Shown here: piece by piece, positions 17,667 through 26,825 of the stretch
How positions within the stretch are numbered: position 1 is the stretch's first letter
Layout of the letters: each line of letters opens with the position of its first letter
NCBI GenBank assembly: GCA_006212045.1
Contig: PZPK01000005.1
Span: 96,088-160,087 of the forward strand
Source: Oleiphilus sp.
GTDB lineage: Bacteria > Pseudomonadota > Gammaproteobacteria > Pseudomonadales > Oleiphilaceae
Reading direction: 5' to 3'
DNA length: 64,000 nucleotides
Notes under the pieces: generated by a model
Told to the model about the DNA's origin: nothing
What the model saw: only the letters and a program-made list of their open reading frames with translations
Databases searched by the model: none
Position numbers and translations under genes: made by a program

Positions 17667-19059
17667 GGCGTTGCCTACTGTCGTTCAGCACCCAATTGCC
17701 AAGCAGGTACAGAATGAATGCCACTTGTATCGCAAGCATCCAGGCCATTTGCCAAGCGTCGCTCACCATGGCGAGTGCTGCGATCAGCACAAAGGTCAGC
17801 ATCGGTAAGCGGATGATGCGCACAATGGCGGGCGTCTGCCATGTTCTTTCCAGCACAACGATACCCAGACAACCCCAGACAATGCGCACCACTACCAACG
17901 CGATCATCAGTGATTCGAGGGAAGCAAGCATCACAACGATACCTGCCACGGCAATTTCTATCACGGCTGCCGAAAGCAGATAGAACAGGCGTATTCGCCA
18001 CAGCGCTCTGGCACTCAGCGATGCCGCAACCAGAGCCTGCAAGACCATACCGGGCAATCCCAGCGCGGCCAGCTGAAGCAAGGGTATCGCCGCGTCCCAA
18101 CGGCCACCCCAAACGGTCGATACCACCCAGGGCGCACTCATACTGATCAACAGGGCCAGCACTAAAGCGACGCTCAGGGATGCTTGCAGTCCGCGCTGCA
18201 ACAATGCCGTTTGCACCTGAGAATCGCGCGTGTTTGCAACATGGGCAAAATAGATATTCTGCAGTGTATGGGTGAGCGGTACACTGGCTGCCACCACTAG
18301 ATGCAGCGCGAAAAACACGACCCCCAATGTATTGGTTTGCAACACCAGGCCAATAACAAAGTACACACCACTGAGCAGCAACGCGGTCGCCAAATTACCC
18401 ATCATCAGCCAACGCGTATGTTTCGCAATGGCCAGCAGCGGACGCCACCCGATCGCGCCCGGCCGCGGCATAAATCTGATGAACACGTACACTACCGCCA
18501 TCACCATCACAGGTTCCAGCGCCATGGGCACCACGAAGGAAAAAACACCGGCGCCGAGGAAGGCCAGGGCCATAGTTGAACATTGCCGCACCGCATCGGA
18601 ACACAAACCTGCCAGCGCCAATTCTGTGTATCGCCGATGCACGGCCAGATAGGCGCGCATCACTGCCCCAGGACTGGTCAGTATCTGCGCCAGACCGATC
18701 ACAGCCATCAGCCAGATCAGCATGGGCTCAGCATAAACCTGGGCTGCCACAATACCGATAAGGCACAACACAATTGCCGCCAGTACATTGAAAATGAAAG
18801 AAAAGCTGAGCACCGTAGGCGCGATGTCCACGAATGCGTCACCGCGCTGAATGAGATACTGGTCGGAGCCACCATTCCTGAGCGCGAGGCCCCAGACCGA
18901 CAGTGACAGCGCGAGTGCATACAGGCCAAATTCCTCGGCACTTAGATACCAGCCCAAAACGACTTGCGTGATAAACGTCAGCCCTTTTGATAGCACCGTG
19001 ACCCCGGCAAACATACGGCTGCCGGCACCTAGGGTACTCGCGCCCTGCCCCGCGCTCAT
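17656..19059 (-). CDS. Wzx-type polysaccharide flippase
   Basis: A 467-residue integral membrane protein with about 12-14 helices, belonging to the MOP/polysaccharide-transporter superfamily. The N-terminus carries the usual GSRMFAGVTVLSKGLTFITQ and YLSAEEFGLYALALSLSVWG. It would flip undecaprenyl-linked repeat units across the inner membrane for Wzy polymerisation. The stop overlaps the hydrolase-like gene by 11 bases and the start overlaps the preceding glycosyltransferase by four (ATGA). Confidence 0.88.
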   Translation of the reverse strand: MSAGQGASTLGAGSRMFAGVTVLSKGLTFITQVVLGWYLSAEEFGLYALALSLSVWGLALRNGGSDQYLIQRGDAFVDIAPTVLSFSFIFNVLAAIVLCLIGIVAAQVYAEPMLIWLMAVIGLAQILTSPGAVMRAYLAVHRRYTELALAGLCSDAVRQCSTMALAFLGAGVFSFVVPMALEPVMVMAVVYVFIRFMPRPGAIGWRPLLAIAKHTRWLMMGNLATALLLSGVYFVIGLVLQTNTLGVVFFALHLVVAASVPLTHTLQNIYFAHVANTRDSQVQTALLQRGLQASLSVALVLALLISMSAPWVVSTVWGGRWDAAIPLLQLAALGLPGMVLQALVAASLSARALWRIRLFYLLSAAVIEIAVAGIVVMLASLESLMIALVVVRIVWGCLGIVVLERTWQTPAIVRIIRLPMLTFVLIAALAMVSDAWQMAWMLAIQVAFILYLLGNWVLNDSRQRHAA

Positions 19060-20258
19060 GGCGGAGTCTCTACGAGCAGCTTACGCCACAGAGAGTGTGA
19101 TGCAGCGGGTGATAAACGATCGTCCAGCGCTGTATTGAAACGCATATCGGCCTGACGACTTTGCATACCGCGAATCGCCTGAACAATGGTTTCGGGTTGC
19201 TGATCACTCACGGTTCGGCCACAGTCATAGCGTGCCAGCACACGCGCCACCTCGCCATCGGCGTCGCCTACAAACAGTACCGGCCGATTTACCGCAAGCA
19301 CGCCATAGAGTTTGCTCGGCACGATCAGGCCTTCCATTTCCGGTTTGAGCGATATCCAGTGCACATCGGCGACCGACAACGAAAGATGCAGACGCTCCAG
19401 GGGCTGGTAAGGCTGGAATTGCACATTGGGTAAGTGCTCTTCTACCACCTTTTGCTTGAGAAAGTCCATACCGCTGCCACCGCCGATTAGCAGAAAACAG
19501 ATGGACGTATCCCTTACCAGCAGGCGCATGGTTGCCAACATAAGCTCGCAATCGTGTGCCATACCAAGGTTGCCAGAGTAGGCGACCACATATTTTTCAC
19601 TCAGCCCCCATTCGTGGCGCAGAGGATGGCTCTCGGCACACGGTATGGCGGGTACATGAATCAGACTCCAGTTGGGAATCACGCGAATTTTCGAATCCGG
19701 CACATTTTTCCGTTGCAACAACTCCTGCATCTTTTCACCAATGGCCACATTCTGCGATGCATGGCTGAGAGACCAGTTACGTATGGCCACCAGCTTTCGC
19801 CATAGCCAGGAATCCTTGCGCGATAAACCGGCCGCACCGGCTACTTCAGGAAACAAATCCTGTAGCCAGTTAATCAGTCTGGCACCACGCAGGCGCGCGA
19901 TAAGTGCAACCATCACTGACAGCATGGGGGGGTCGGTTTTCGCCACGACGATATCACCTTTGCGCAGTGACATCAGCAACACACCAGCAAGGACAATATA
20001 GAAAGTCAGATAGTCAATCGCCCGGCCGACAAGACTCGAACGACCAAATGCGCTGCTCCATACACGTCGTACTTTGACACCATTGATTTCAGCGTGTCGC
20101 GGCAGGCGTTGGGAGGCGTCGTTATACCGCAACCGGGAACACACGATGTGCACATCGAGCCCTTCTTGCTCCAGATATTCGGCAAGGCTGGTCAGCATCT
20201 GGGCTGTTGCCGATAAATCAGGGGCGTAGAAGCGGTTCACGAAAACAATTCTGGACAT
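19056..20258 (-). CDS. Family 4 glycosyltransferase (WbuB-like)
   Basis: The 400-residue GT-B enzyme has an N-terminus VFVNRFYAPDLSATAQMLTSL, typical of WbuB-type transferases. Other markers are WLQDLFPEVAGAAG, GEKMQELLQRKNVPDSKI and a donor-binding domain with YVVAYSGNLGMAHDCELML and IVPSKLYGVLAVNRPVLF. It acts at the cytoplasmic face in repeat-unit assembly. It lies 12 bases after the XrtA-type ATPase gene. Confidence 0.86.
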   Translation of the reverse strand: MSRIVFVNRFYAPDLSATAQMLTSLAEYLEQEGLDVHIVCSRLRYNDASQRLPRHAEINGVKVRRVWSSAFGRSSLVGRAIDYLTFYIVLAGVLLMSLRKGDIVVAKTDPPMLSVMVALIARLRGARLINWLQDLFPEVAGAAGLSRKDSWLWRKLVAIRNWSLSHASQNVAIGEKMQELLQRKNVPDSKIRVIPNWSLIHVPAIPCAESHPLRHEWGLSEKYVVAYSGNLGMAHDCELMLATMRLLVRDTSICFLLIGGGSGMDFLKQKVVEEHLPNVQFQPYQPLERLHLSLSVADVHWISLKPEMEGLIVPSKLYGVLAVNRPVLFVGDADGEVARVLARYDCGRTVSDQQPETIVQAIRGMQSRQADMRFNTALDDRLSPAASHSLWRKLLVETPP

Positions 20259-20270
20259 CTTTCGCCTCGC

Positions 20271-21137
20271 TCACACTGCCTTCGAGAAGGTCTGGCGCAG
20301 CTCTTTCATGCTCACCATGGGCAGAATGCCGCTCTCGCACTTGTCTTTGATGACCGCCATGACAGTGCGGGAATCTACCTGATCCTTGCCTTCACCAAAG
20401 GTATACACCAGGGACATGTCACAGAGATTATTGATCATGCGAGGCAGTCCTTTGGCCACGTAAGCCAACAGGGTTTTGGCATTGGCCTCGAACAGTTCGG
20501 CATTACCGCCAGCCACCTCAACGCGATGATCAATATAGGCGAGTGCTTCTTTGTGGCTGAGTTTGGGCAGGAAAAAATCTACCGAAATGCGCTGGGCAAA
20601 CTGTCTCAAATCCGGGCGCTTCAGCGTATCACGTAATTCCGGCTGCCCCACAAGTAGGGTCTGAAGCAGAAGATGTCCATCAGCATTAACGTTGGACAAC
20701 AAACGTAACTGCTCCAATGCCGGAGCACTAAGGTTCTGCGCCTCATCAATAATCAGAATACTGCGTCGGCCTCGACGATACTGCTCCAGTAAAAAGTCTA
20801 CAAAAAAACGGTACTGAGCGGAGCTGTCTTGCGGTAATTCATCAACCATCACGCCGAACGCGTCAAGCACCGTGGGAATGAGGCTCTGCAGATTTGGGTG
20901 CGTATGAGAGACCAGCGCTATATTGTCGCGGTCGTCCAGATCATCCAGAAGTTTACGCAGCAGCGTGGTCTTTCCGGCGCCCACCTCACCTGTCACGACA
21001 GCAAATCCCACCTGCTCGCGGATCCCGTATTCCAGCATAGCGTAGGCCTGTGCATGGCGCTTGCTGAAGTACAAGAATCGAGGGTCTGGCGACAACGAAA
21101 AAGGTTTGGTCTGCAATCCAAAATGCGCTTCGTACAT
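20271..21137 (-). CDS. XrtA-associated ATPase (ExeA-like AAA)
   Basis: The 288-residue cytoplasmic ATPase begins MYEAHFGLQTKPFSLSPDP. The Walker A motif GEVGAGKTT is at about 51-59 and Walker B ILIIDEAQNLS at about 128-138. This is the ExeA/GspA-related ATPase subfamily that travels with PEP-CTERM/exosortase A loci. Its exact task is not established; it may energise or regulate export. The start overlaps the autokinase stop by one base. Confidence 0.9.
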   Translation of the reverse strand: MYEAHFGLQTKPFSLSPDPRFLYFSKRHAQAYAMLEYGIREQVGFAVVTGEVGAGKTTLLRKLLDDLDDRDNIALVSHTHPNLQSLIPTVLDAFGVMVDELPQDSSAQYRFFVDFLLEQYRRGRRSILIIDEAQNLSAPALEQLRLLSNVNADGHLLLQTLLVGQPELRDTLKRPDLRQFAQRISVDFFLPKLSHKEALAYIDHRVEVAGGNAELFEANAKTLLAYVAKGLPRMINNLCDMSLVYTFGEGKDQVDSRTVMAVIKDKCESGILPMVSMKELRQTFSKAV

Positions 21138-21943
21138 CAGGCGCTCCCGCGATTCAGTACGGAGCCCAACAATGGTTTTCCGTCGAGCGCTTCAGCACAA
21201 AGTTCCAGATCTTCCGCCGTGGTACGCCCTTCTTCCACCACCATAAGCATGGCATCAACATAAGGTGCAAATACCAGCGCATCATCCGATAACAGCATGG
21301 GCGGCAAATCAAAAATCACAATCCGGTTCGGATAGCGCTGTTTCAACTCATCCACCAGTTTGATCAGCCGCGGCGAACCCAGCACCTCAGAGCTGTGGGC
21401 AAGACTCTCATGGCCGCCCAGTAGCACCAGTCGCTCCAGACCGGGGTTCAGTAGAATATCCTTCACCGGTTCTTCACGTAATAAGTAGTCGGTAATACCA
21501 TTTTCAAGTTCTATACCCAGGTATTCCGCCACCGAGGGTTTACGCAAGTCCAGGTCAACCAGCAACACCGAGTGTTTTACTTCCTGCGCCAGGCTGATGG
21601 CCAAATTGACGGCCGTGAGGGTTTTGCCATTGCCTTCACGCGGACTGACGACAGCAAGACTGTTCCACTCATTGAGCTTTAGCTTCTGCAACACTTGTGT
21701 ACGCAGCATCTTGTAAGCGAGTGTGACGGTTTTGTCTTCTTTGCCGGAAATGACCCGGTTAGCTTCGAGCACCGTCGGATCCAGATTCACAACACGCGTA
21801 TCAACATAGGTAATATCCACTTCGGAAGGCTCTGTCGCATCGCGTTTATCAAACGAGACATTGTCAGTGCGTAAAGAAGACTCTTGCGCTCCACTTTCGC
21901 GTTCCAGCTTGGCTTGTATCAGGGCACGTCGCAGTTGTTCCAT
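21137..21943 (-). CDS. XrtA-associated tyrosine autokinase (BY-kinase)
   Basis: The 268-residue protein has the bacterial tyrosine-kinase arrangement: VVSPREGNGKTLTAVNLA for Walker A (about 98-115), VLLVDLDLRKPS for Walker A' (about 126-137) and IVIFDLPP for Walker B. Length and context match the exosortase-A-associated autokinase. BY-kinases control Wzz and polymerisation by cycles of tyrosine phosphorylation. The C-terminus lacks an obvious tyrosine cluster, so autophosphorylation may use other sites or be reduced. The transmembrane activator is the adjacent Wzz protein, 34 bases upstream. Confidence 0.88.
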   Translation of the reverse strand: MEQLRRALIQAKLERESGAQESSLRTDNVSFDKRDATEPSEVDITYVDTRVVNLDPTVLEANRVISGKEDKTVTLAYKMLRTQVLQKLKLNEWNSLAVVSPREGNGKTLTAVNLAISLAQEVKHSVLLVDLDLRKPSVAEYLGIELENGITDYLLREEPVKDILLNPGLERLVLLGGHESLAHSSEVLGSPRLIKLVDELKQRYPNRIVIFDLPPMLLSDDALVFAPYVDAMLMVVEEGRTTAEDLELCAEALDGKPLLGSVLNRGSA

Positions 21944-21977
21944 TAACAGACTCCAAAATAGTAGTGCATGGCCTTAC

Positions 21978-23726
21978 CTACATCACACCAAGCTTGCGCA
22001 GAGCGATATACCAAGTCACATCCAGCGGTTTTATAAACAGATGAAATATGGTCAGGCTAGCCACTATCGCGAGTACCAAACCCGCAGACAGCAGCCAGAT
22101 TTGCTTGCGTTTCAAGCTCAGGTCGTGAGGGGTCGCAATGATAGGAATCACGGCCAACGGCGCAGCGCCTATGGCCTTTACCAACTCCTTGCGACCCCGA
22201 ATGGACTTATCGAGCATTTCTTTCACCATCACCAGACCTACACTCAAACCCAGGGACAGCAACACGCCCAACACCGCGAGTAGTTTGCGATTTGGTGAAT
22301 GAGGTTCTTCCGGTATCAGCGGGGGTTCAATCAATGTGAAGCGCTCGCCTTTTTGCTCCGACTCCAGTGAGCGCCCCAGATTGGCTTCCTGTTGCTTGGC
22401 CTTGACCTCGGCATACTTGAGCACAGCGCTTTGATAATCACGCTGCAGTTGCTGGTAGCGTTGTTCAATTTTTGGTGCCTGAGTAATACGCGCTTCGTAG
22501 CGCGCCAAGTCATCACGCAATAGCGTGCGTTGGGCTCTCAGGTTATCCAGCTCAAGCATGGCGGCTTCTTTTTGCGCCTTGATTTGGACGTAAGCCGGAT
22601 TATCCGCGCCAATAGCTGCCTCGCTATCGCCGGCAGCTTCAGCCATCACCCTTAGCTTTGCAATACGTGCCTGCAGTTGCTGTACACTTGGGTGCGCATC
22701 GCTATACCTTTGACGCAGTTCAGCCAGCTGACGCGTGTAAATATCAAGCTTAAGCTTTGGCGCCTCGCTATCCGGCACTTCTGCCAGCAAACCCTCTATC
22801 TCGCTCCGAAGTTGCAGTACCGAAGGGTGCTCCGCAGAATAACGGGCACCGGCCTGTTCAAATTGCTGTTTGGCCGCCTTCAATCGTGTTCGGGATGACA
22901 ACAGGCCCTGACCGTCGGCCATAATCACCGGCCGGTGCGGATCGATCTGGGCCAACTCCGACTCCAGATAAATCATGCGTTCCTTTACGCCATTCATCGA
23001 CAATTGATTTTCGCGCAAGGCCTGCTCGGTGCGATCGAGCAAACGCAGATTCAGGTCAGTCAACTCGGGTAATGAATCAAAGTGTTCCTCTTTAAAAGTA
23101 GCCAGTTCCTGTTCCAGCCTTGCCACAGTGGCATCCAGTTTCTCGGCTTCGCTGGTGAGAAAGCTCGAAGCCTGCTCTGCCATTTGAGTTCTGCTTTTTA
23201 AATTCTCACTGAGAAACAGCGTCGTCAATTCATTCGTCACGCGCTGCGCCAGCATCGGACTTTCGTATTCAAATGAAAGCTGAAAGGCGATAGTGGCTTC
23301 GGTAGGTCGGCCACTGCGTGGATCGACTACTTCGGCGCTAATCACGTTGCGCTGTATGGCTTCCTCCCGCATCTCATTAATAATGTACTCACGCGTTTCC
23401 CGTCTACGCTCATCGATATAGAGGTCATATTTTTCGACAATTTTCCAGAGATTGCTGCTGGTCATCACTCTTTGAGTAATCGTCTCGATGCGTTGATCGG
23501 CATAACTGGTGACGGTTGACCGCACCAGTTCCTGCGGTATTTCCTGCTGTTCGATCAGAATGGTGGATTTGGACTGATAACTGGCCGGTATCAACACCAC
23601 AGCAAGAACCGTCATGATCAGACAAGCGAGGAGCGTGATCGCAAAGGTTTTCTTGCGGCGACCAAAAGCCTGGCGCAGTCGCTCCAGATCAATACCACTG
23701 TGCTCATCATTGTGCTCCATTTCCAC
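21978..23726 (-). CDS. Wzz-family chain-length determinant, XrtA type
   Basis: The 582-residue inner-membrane protein has an N-terminal Wzz domain with a membrane segment at about 28-50. A long coiled-coil periplasmic region follows (about 160-450), with the QAGARYSAEHPSV motif of the long PEP-CTERM-type Wzz proteins and a related RQRYSDAHPSVQQL. A second membrane helix lies near 495-515, and there is another hydrophobic stretch close to the end. It sets polymer length and connects Wzy, Wza and the kinase. Translation may start at the GTG (23726) or at the ATG two codons later. Confidence 0.88.
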   Translation of the reverse strand: MEMEHNDEHSGIDLERLRQAFGRRKKTFAITLLACLIMTVLAVVLIPASYQSKSTILIEQQEIPQELVRSTVTSYADQRIETITQRVMTSSNLWKIVEKYDLYIDERRRETREYIINEMREEAIQRNVISAEVVDPRSGRPTEATIAFQLSFEYESPMLAQRVTNELTTLFLSENLKSRTQMAEQASSFLTSEAEKLDATVARLEQELATFKEEHFDSLPELTDLNLRLLDRTEQALRENQLSMNGVKERMIYLESELAQIDPHRPVIMADGQGLLSSRTRLKAAKQQFEQAGARYSAEHPSVLQLRSEIEGLLAEVPDSEAPKLKLDIYTRQLAELRQRYSDAHPSVQQLQARIAKLRVMAEAAGDSEAAIGADNPAYVQIKAQKEAAMLELDNLRAQRTLLRDDLARYEARITQAPKIEQRYQQLQRDYQSAVLKYAEVKAKQQEANLGRSLESEQKGERFTLIEPPLIPEEPHSPNRKLLAVLGVLLSLGLSVGLVMVKEMLDKSIRGRKELVKAIGAAPLAVIPIIATPHDLSLKRKQIWLLSAGLVLAIVASLTIFHLFIKPLDVTWYIALRKLGVM

Positions 23727-23769
23727 GCGTTACACCCTGCATTCCTGTTAGTTAAGACCTAAAAGACAC

Positions 23770-24963
23770 TCACCAGAAGCGTTTCCTGCTTTGCCAATGC
23801 CACTGCAGTTCAACAGCGTTGCTGTCCGCTTCTTCAATCTGTTCAAACCGACGATGCCTGATCAACAAGCCCACTCGATGATTTTCCTGTATGCGATAAT
23901 CAATTCCCGCGCGCACTTCCTGAGATACTTCATCAAGCGAACGGCCTGCATCGGTGCCGGTTTGGCGCTCTTCGCGCCATTGCAGAGCGAAATTACTGCG
24001 AAAACGCTCACTAAAGGCATAGTCAGCTGCCAGGTTCACGGTATCCTGTTCGATCACACGACCATCAGAGGTCGGCGACAGGCGGCGCTGTGCCCGCACG
24101 GTGAACGTGTGTTGTTCACCTTGATAACGATACAGGCCCTGCACCAAGCCGCCTTCATCGCGCAGCGTGATATCGTCCCATTCCCGGTTGAATGTGCTAT
24201 GACGGTATCCCGCAGAAAGATCCAGTTCATGTGGCGCATCCCAGCGATAACGCCAGCCCGCCGTAAAACTGCGGGTATCCGAGCTAACTGCGCTGACTTG
24301 TTGGATACGCGTATTTGCCGGTGCCGGACGAAAGCGATCGAATCCCAAACTCAGATACACATCCGTCTGCGCACTCACCAAATAGAACAAGGTCGGTGAC
24401 GCGCTCAGATAGTCGTATGAAATCAGACCAGTATTTTCGGCTTCACGGTAGTCCAGCCATTCGCCATTCAGTTCTACCTGAGTACGCCATCGTGATGTCC
24501 ACCAGTAGCTATTTTCTATCGCCGCCACCCTGCGCCACCGCGTCTTCTCGCTATCAGTGCGTATTTCCGTATCCAGGAACTCATTGGCACTGGTCTTATC
24601 GCGTAGTAAGTTCGCAGACAACGACCAACGATTATGCACATTCAGCTCGCGCTGCCAGTCCAGCTCCAGACCGGGTTGGTGCGCCGTTTTCAGCCCCTCA
24701 TCCTCACCCGAGTGTTTTCGGAAGCGATTCTGGACTGCGAGCTGCCACAAGCCGCGTTCATCCTTTGCACCCGCACCCAATCGAACAAATTGTTCCAAGC
24801 GTGTCACTCGGGCCTGGCTGTCGGCACTTAGGGCAAAGTTGTCATCCGCCAGCAGCTTGCTACTGCTCGACGCTTCCCAGTAGCCGGTTCCCCAGGCACT
24901 GTGCGCGAATAATGCGGTGAGGATCAGGCCGTAAATCTGCCGAACGAGACTGCCGTACCACAA
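23770..24963 (-). CDS. XrtA-associated outer-membrane beta-barrel (EpsL-like)
   Basis: The 397-residue protein has a signal peptide (LILTALFAHSAWG) and then many alternating strands rich in W, R and aromatic residues (YWWTSRWRTQVELNGEWLDY, FTAGWRYRWDAPHELDLSAG), typical of an outer-membrane barrel. Its position between the Wza-like gene and Wzz matches the outer-membrane protein found in exosortase A loci and in EpsL-type operons. It may help the polymer cross the outer membrane. It appears to start with TTG three bases behind the Wza-like stop, so coupling is likely. Confidence 0.75.
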   Translation of the reverse strand: MWYGSLVRQIYGLILTALFAHSAWGTGYWEASSSSKLLADDNFALSADSQARVTRLEQFVRLGAGAKDERGLWQLAVQNRFRKHSGEDEGLKTAHQPGLELDWQRELNVHNRWSLSANLLRDKTSANEFLDTEIRTDSEKTRWRRVAAIENSYWWTSRWRTQVELNGEWLDYREAENTGLISYDYLSASPTLFYLVSAQTDVYLSLGFDRFRPAPANTRIQQVSAVSSDTRSFTAGWRYRWDAPHELDLSAGYRHSTFNREWDDITLRDEGGLVQGLYRYQGEQHTFTVRAQRRLSPTSDGRVIEQDTVNLAADYAFSERFRSNFALQWREERQTGTDAGRSLDEVSQEVRAGIDYRIQENHRVGLLIRHRRFEQIEEADSNAVELQWHWQSRKRFW

Positions 24964-24965
24964 AA

Positions 24966-25568
24966 TCAGGGCACCACGACAACGTCGCCATTCGTTAATA
25001 CAATGTTCTGTTCCAGCGCCTCACCCCGAGCAATGTCACTGTAGTCGAAATGCAATGCCTGCTGCCCTTTGTCAGTATGGCGAATCACCTTAATGGCATC
25101 CGGTTTGGCAAAAGTACTGGTACCACCAGCCATGCTGAGTGCTTGCAGCACGGTCAGCGGCGTTTCAAGCGGAAACTCTCCGGGACGCGCCACCTTTCCG
25201 ATCACAAAGATCTTGTTGCCACGTACTTGCTTTACGGCAACATGAACATTCGCATCAGGGATGTAACGCGTCAGTGCACTACCCAGAGTCGCTGCAATTT
25301 CTTTCACCGACTTCCCCTGTAAAGGCAACACACCTACCAATGGAAATGCGATTGTGTGATCCGGCAATACCAGCACGTCCCGCTCTAATTCCGGCTCATT
25401 CCAGACGGAGATACTCAAAACATCGCCCGCCTGCACCCGATAAGCGTCAACGCCAACATGCATTTCAAGCGGCATATCTTCTGCTCCGACATCGCTGGCA
25501 ATCAACTGACAGAACAGCATCAGAAAAATTCCGGAAATGCGGATAATGTTTATCACTTCTCGTCTCAC
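24966..25568 (-). CDS. Wza-type polysaccharide export protein, XrtA type
   Basis: The short (200-residue) export protein has a hydrophobic signal (IIRISGIFLMLFCQLIASDV), the Poly_export domain (YRVQAGDVLSISVWNEPELE) and a SLBB-like domain (IFVIGKVARPGEFPLETPLT, VLQALSMAGG). It lacks a clear lipobox and is shorter than E. coli Wza (379), as is normal for the exosortase-associated form. It would form part of the outer-membrane exit channel. The GTG at 25568 is preceded by TAAGAG at good spacing. This is the first gene of the 13-kb operon; a GTCATAT element lies about 65 bases upstream. Confidence 0.88.
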   Translation of the reverse strand: MRREVINIIRISGIFLMLFCQLIASDVGAEDMPLEMHVGVDAYRVQAGDVLSISVWNEPELERDVLVLPDHTIAFPLVGVLPLQGKSVKEIAATLGSALTRYIPDANVHVAVKQVRGNKIFVIGKVARPGEFPLETPLTVLQALSMAGGTSTFAKPDAIKVIRHTDKGQQALHFDYSDIARGEALEQNIVLTNGDVVVVP

Positions 25569-25629
25569 GACACGCTCTTACTGACTCGTTTAATCAAGAT
25601 CGACACGGTACGCGCACTTTATTAAAGAA

Positions 25630-25636
25630 ATATGAC
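25630..25636 (-). promoter_or_regulatory. GTCATAT element upstream of the exopolysaccharide operon
   Basis: On the minus strand the sequence TTGTCATATTTC lies about 62-68 bases before the Wza-like GTG start. It shares GTCATA with the palindrome upstream of prsT and with elements at 27262-27290, 47496 and 50140. It may be an activator site; the evidence is positional only. Confidence 0.3.
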
Positions 25637-25667
25637 AACCCCTGTTATTGGCCTTTGCTAAAAACGC

Positions 25668-25690
25668 AAAAAGCCCCGTAAATAGGGGCT
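25668..25690 (-). terminator. Rho-independent terminator of the PEP-CTERM-like gene
   Basis: AGCCCC (25672-25677) pairs with GGGGCT (25685-25690). On the minus strand the stem is followed by a T run. It lies 25 bases after the stop of the gene at 25716-26246 and separates it from the exopolysaccharide operon. Confidence 0.85.
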
Positions 25691-25715
25691 CTTCAGGCGA
25701 TGAAGGAGGAACTTC

Positions 25716-26246
25716 CTATGCAGGAAGTGCCTGCTTGCGGCGGCTCATAAATCTGAATACGCCCAAGCCGGATAGCATAAAAATAATCGAAGCCGGAACC
25801 GGAGTTGCAATCATTTCGACACCATACAACCCATACTGCATGCCGTCATACACATGCCAATCAGCATTAAACTGCGCGTTCATACTCAAATAATACGTGC
25901 CTGCTTCAAGCTGACCGGTCAAACTCTTCTGCTCAAAACCCGCTCCCCAGGAATGCCCCCAACCCAAATCGTCTGGAGCCGTCTTCTCCATCAAAAGGCT
26001 GCCAAAGCTCTGGGTTGCCGATACCAGCGTAACCCCTAAACTATCGAGCTTGTCGGGAAAGGCGAAATCGGTGAGAGTTAACACAAACTGCGTGTCCTGG
26101 TGCAAGGTAATGGTTTCCATGTAAGCATCCTGACCCTGCACCATGGCTACACGCTCAAAAACCACATCATGCATCGCTGCAAAACTGTGACCCGACTGCA
26201 GCAACGCAAATAGCAATGCCATCATTCCAAAATTAAGTTTGTTCAT
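25716..26246 (-). CDS. Small secreted protein with PEP-CTERM-like sorting tail
   Basis: The 176-residue protein has a signal peptide (MMALLFALLQSGHSFA), a beta-rich core and a C-terminal tail. The tail is TPVPASIIFMLSGLGVFRFM followed by SRRKQALPA. It has the three parts of an exosortase sorting signal: a VPxS/P motif, a hydrophobic helix with the SGLGVFR turn, and a basic end. The motif reads VPAS rather than PEP, as in VPxP/A-type variants. It is a probable XrtA substrate, exported and cleaved at the inner membrane. The core is not recognised. It has its own terminator and lies just upstream of the export operon. Confidence 0.75.
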   Translation of the reverse strand: MNKLNFGMMALLFALLQSGHSFAAMHDVVFERVAMVQGQDAYMETITLHQDTQFVLTLTDFAFPDKLDSLGVTLVSATQSFGSLLMEKTAPDDLGWGHSWGAGFEQKSLTGQLEAGTYYLSMNAQFNADWHVYDGMQYGLYGVEMIATPVPASIIFMLSGLGVFRFMSRRKQALPA

Positions 26247-26306
26247 TTTACTTACCCTAGTTAAGTTATCGTTAAATCATTTCTCGCCTGATTTGGAGGT
26301 TTCCAT

Positions 26307-26825
26307 TCAGGCTGTTTTAGGCATCGACAAGCGATCGCCACTTTTTGTCAAGAAGGGCTTCCATTCCCCTACTTTCTTTTCTGTTTGCGGGAGCTCCGTC
26401 GCAAAATATTTGTTCATGAAATAGGCCTTAAAGCTTGCTTCATCATCAACAACGGCCGCCGATTGCGAGTTAAGCTTGAGCCGGGCGTACTGGCCATTTA
26501 CACCCGACAATGCCAATAACTTGAGATCGTCAAGGTCAATGTTACGCGGCCCTTGTCCAGACTCATCATTTATAATTTCGGCAAGTTGTTCAGTATTAAA
26601 ATCAAAGAACCGAACCAGTTCTTCGCCAACCTCAAGAAGCGCTGGCATCAAGTCGATACCGCGATAACTTTCTTCCTGAAATGGCGCCAGCTTTTGCAAT
26701 ATCTGCTTCACAGCAAAGCGCAATATGTCGGCTTCCTTCACCCCTAGTCGATCAGATATGGCCTTGACTTTATCAATATCACTTTGACTCATGCGCAATG
26801 ACACGTTCTTCTTTTTCGCTTCCAT
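26307..26825 (-). CDS. Ribbon-helix-helix-like DNA-binding protein
   Basis: The 172-residue protein begins KKKNVSLRMSQSDIDKVKAI, then SDRLGVKEADILRFAVKQ. This is the beta-strand and two-helix pattern of ribbon-helix-helix repressors (CopG/Arc type). The remaining 120 residues are mixed and unrecognised (DLMPALLEVGEELVRFFDF, PRNIDLDDLKLLALSG). It lies 60 bases upstream of the PEP-CTERM-like gene on the same strand. It is the only local regulator candidate for the exopolysaccharide/XrtA locus, since no PrsK/PrsR pair is present. A regulatory role is inference. Confidence 0.6.
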   Translation of the reverse strand: MEAKKKNVSLRMSQSDIDKVKAISDRLGVKEADILRFAVKQILQKLAPFQEESYRGIDLMPALLEVGEELVRFFDFNTEQLAEIINDESGQGPRNIDLDDLKLLALSGVNGQYARLKLNSQSAAVVDDEASFKAYFMNKYFATELPQTEKKVGEWKPFLTKSGDRLSMPKTA

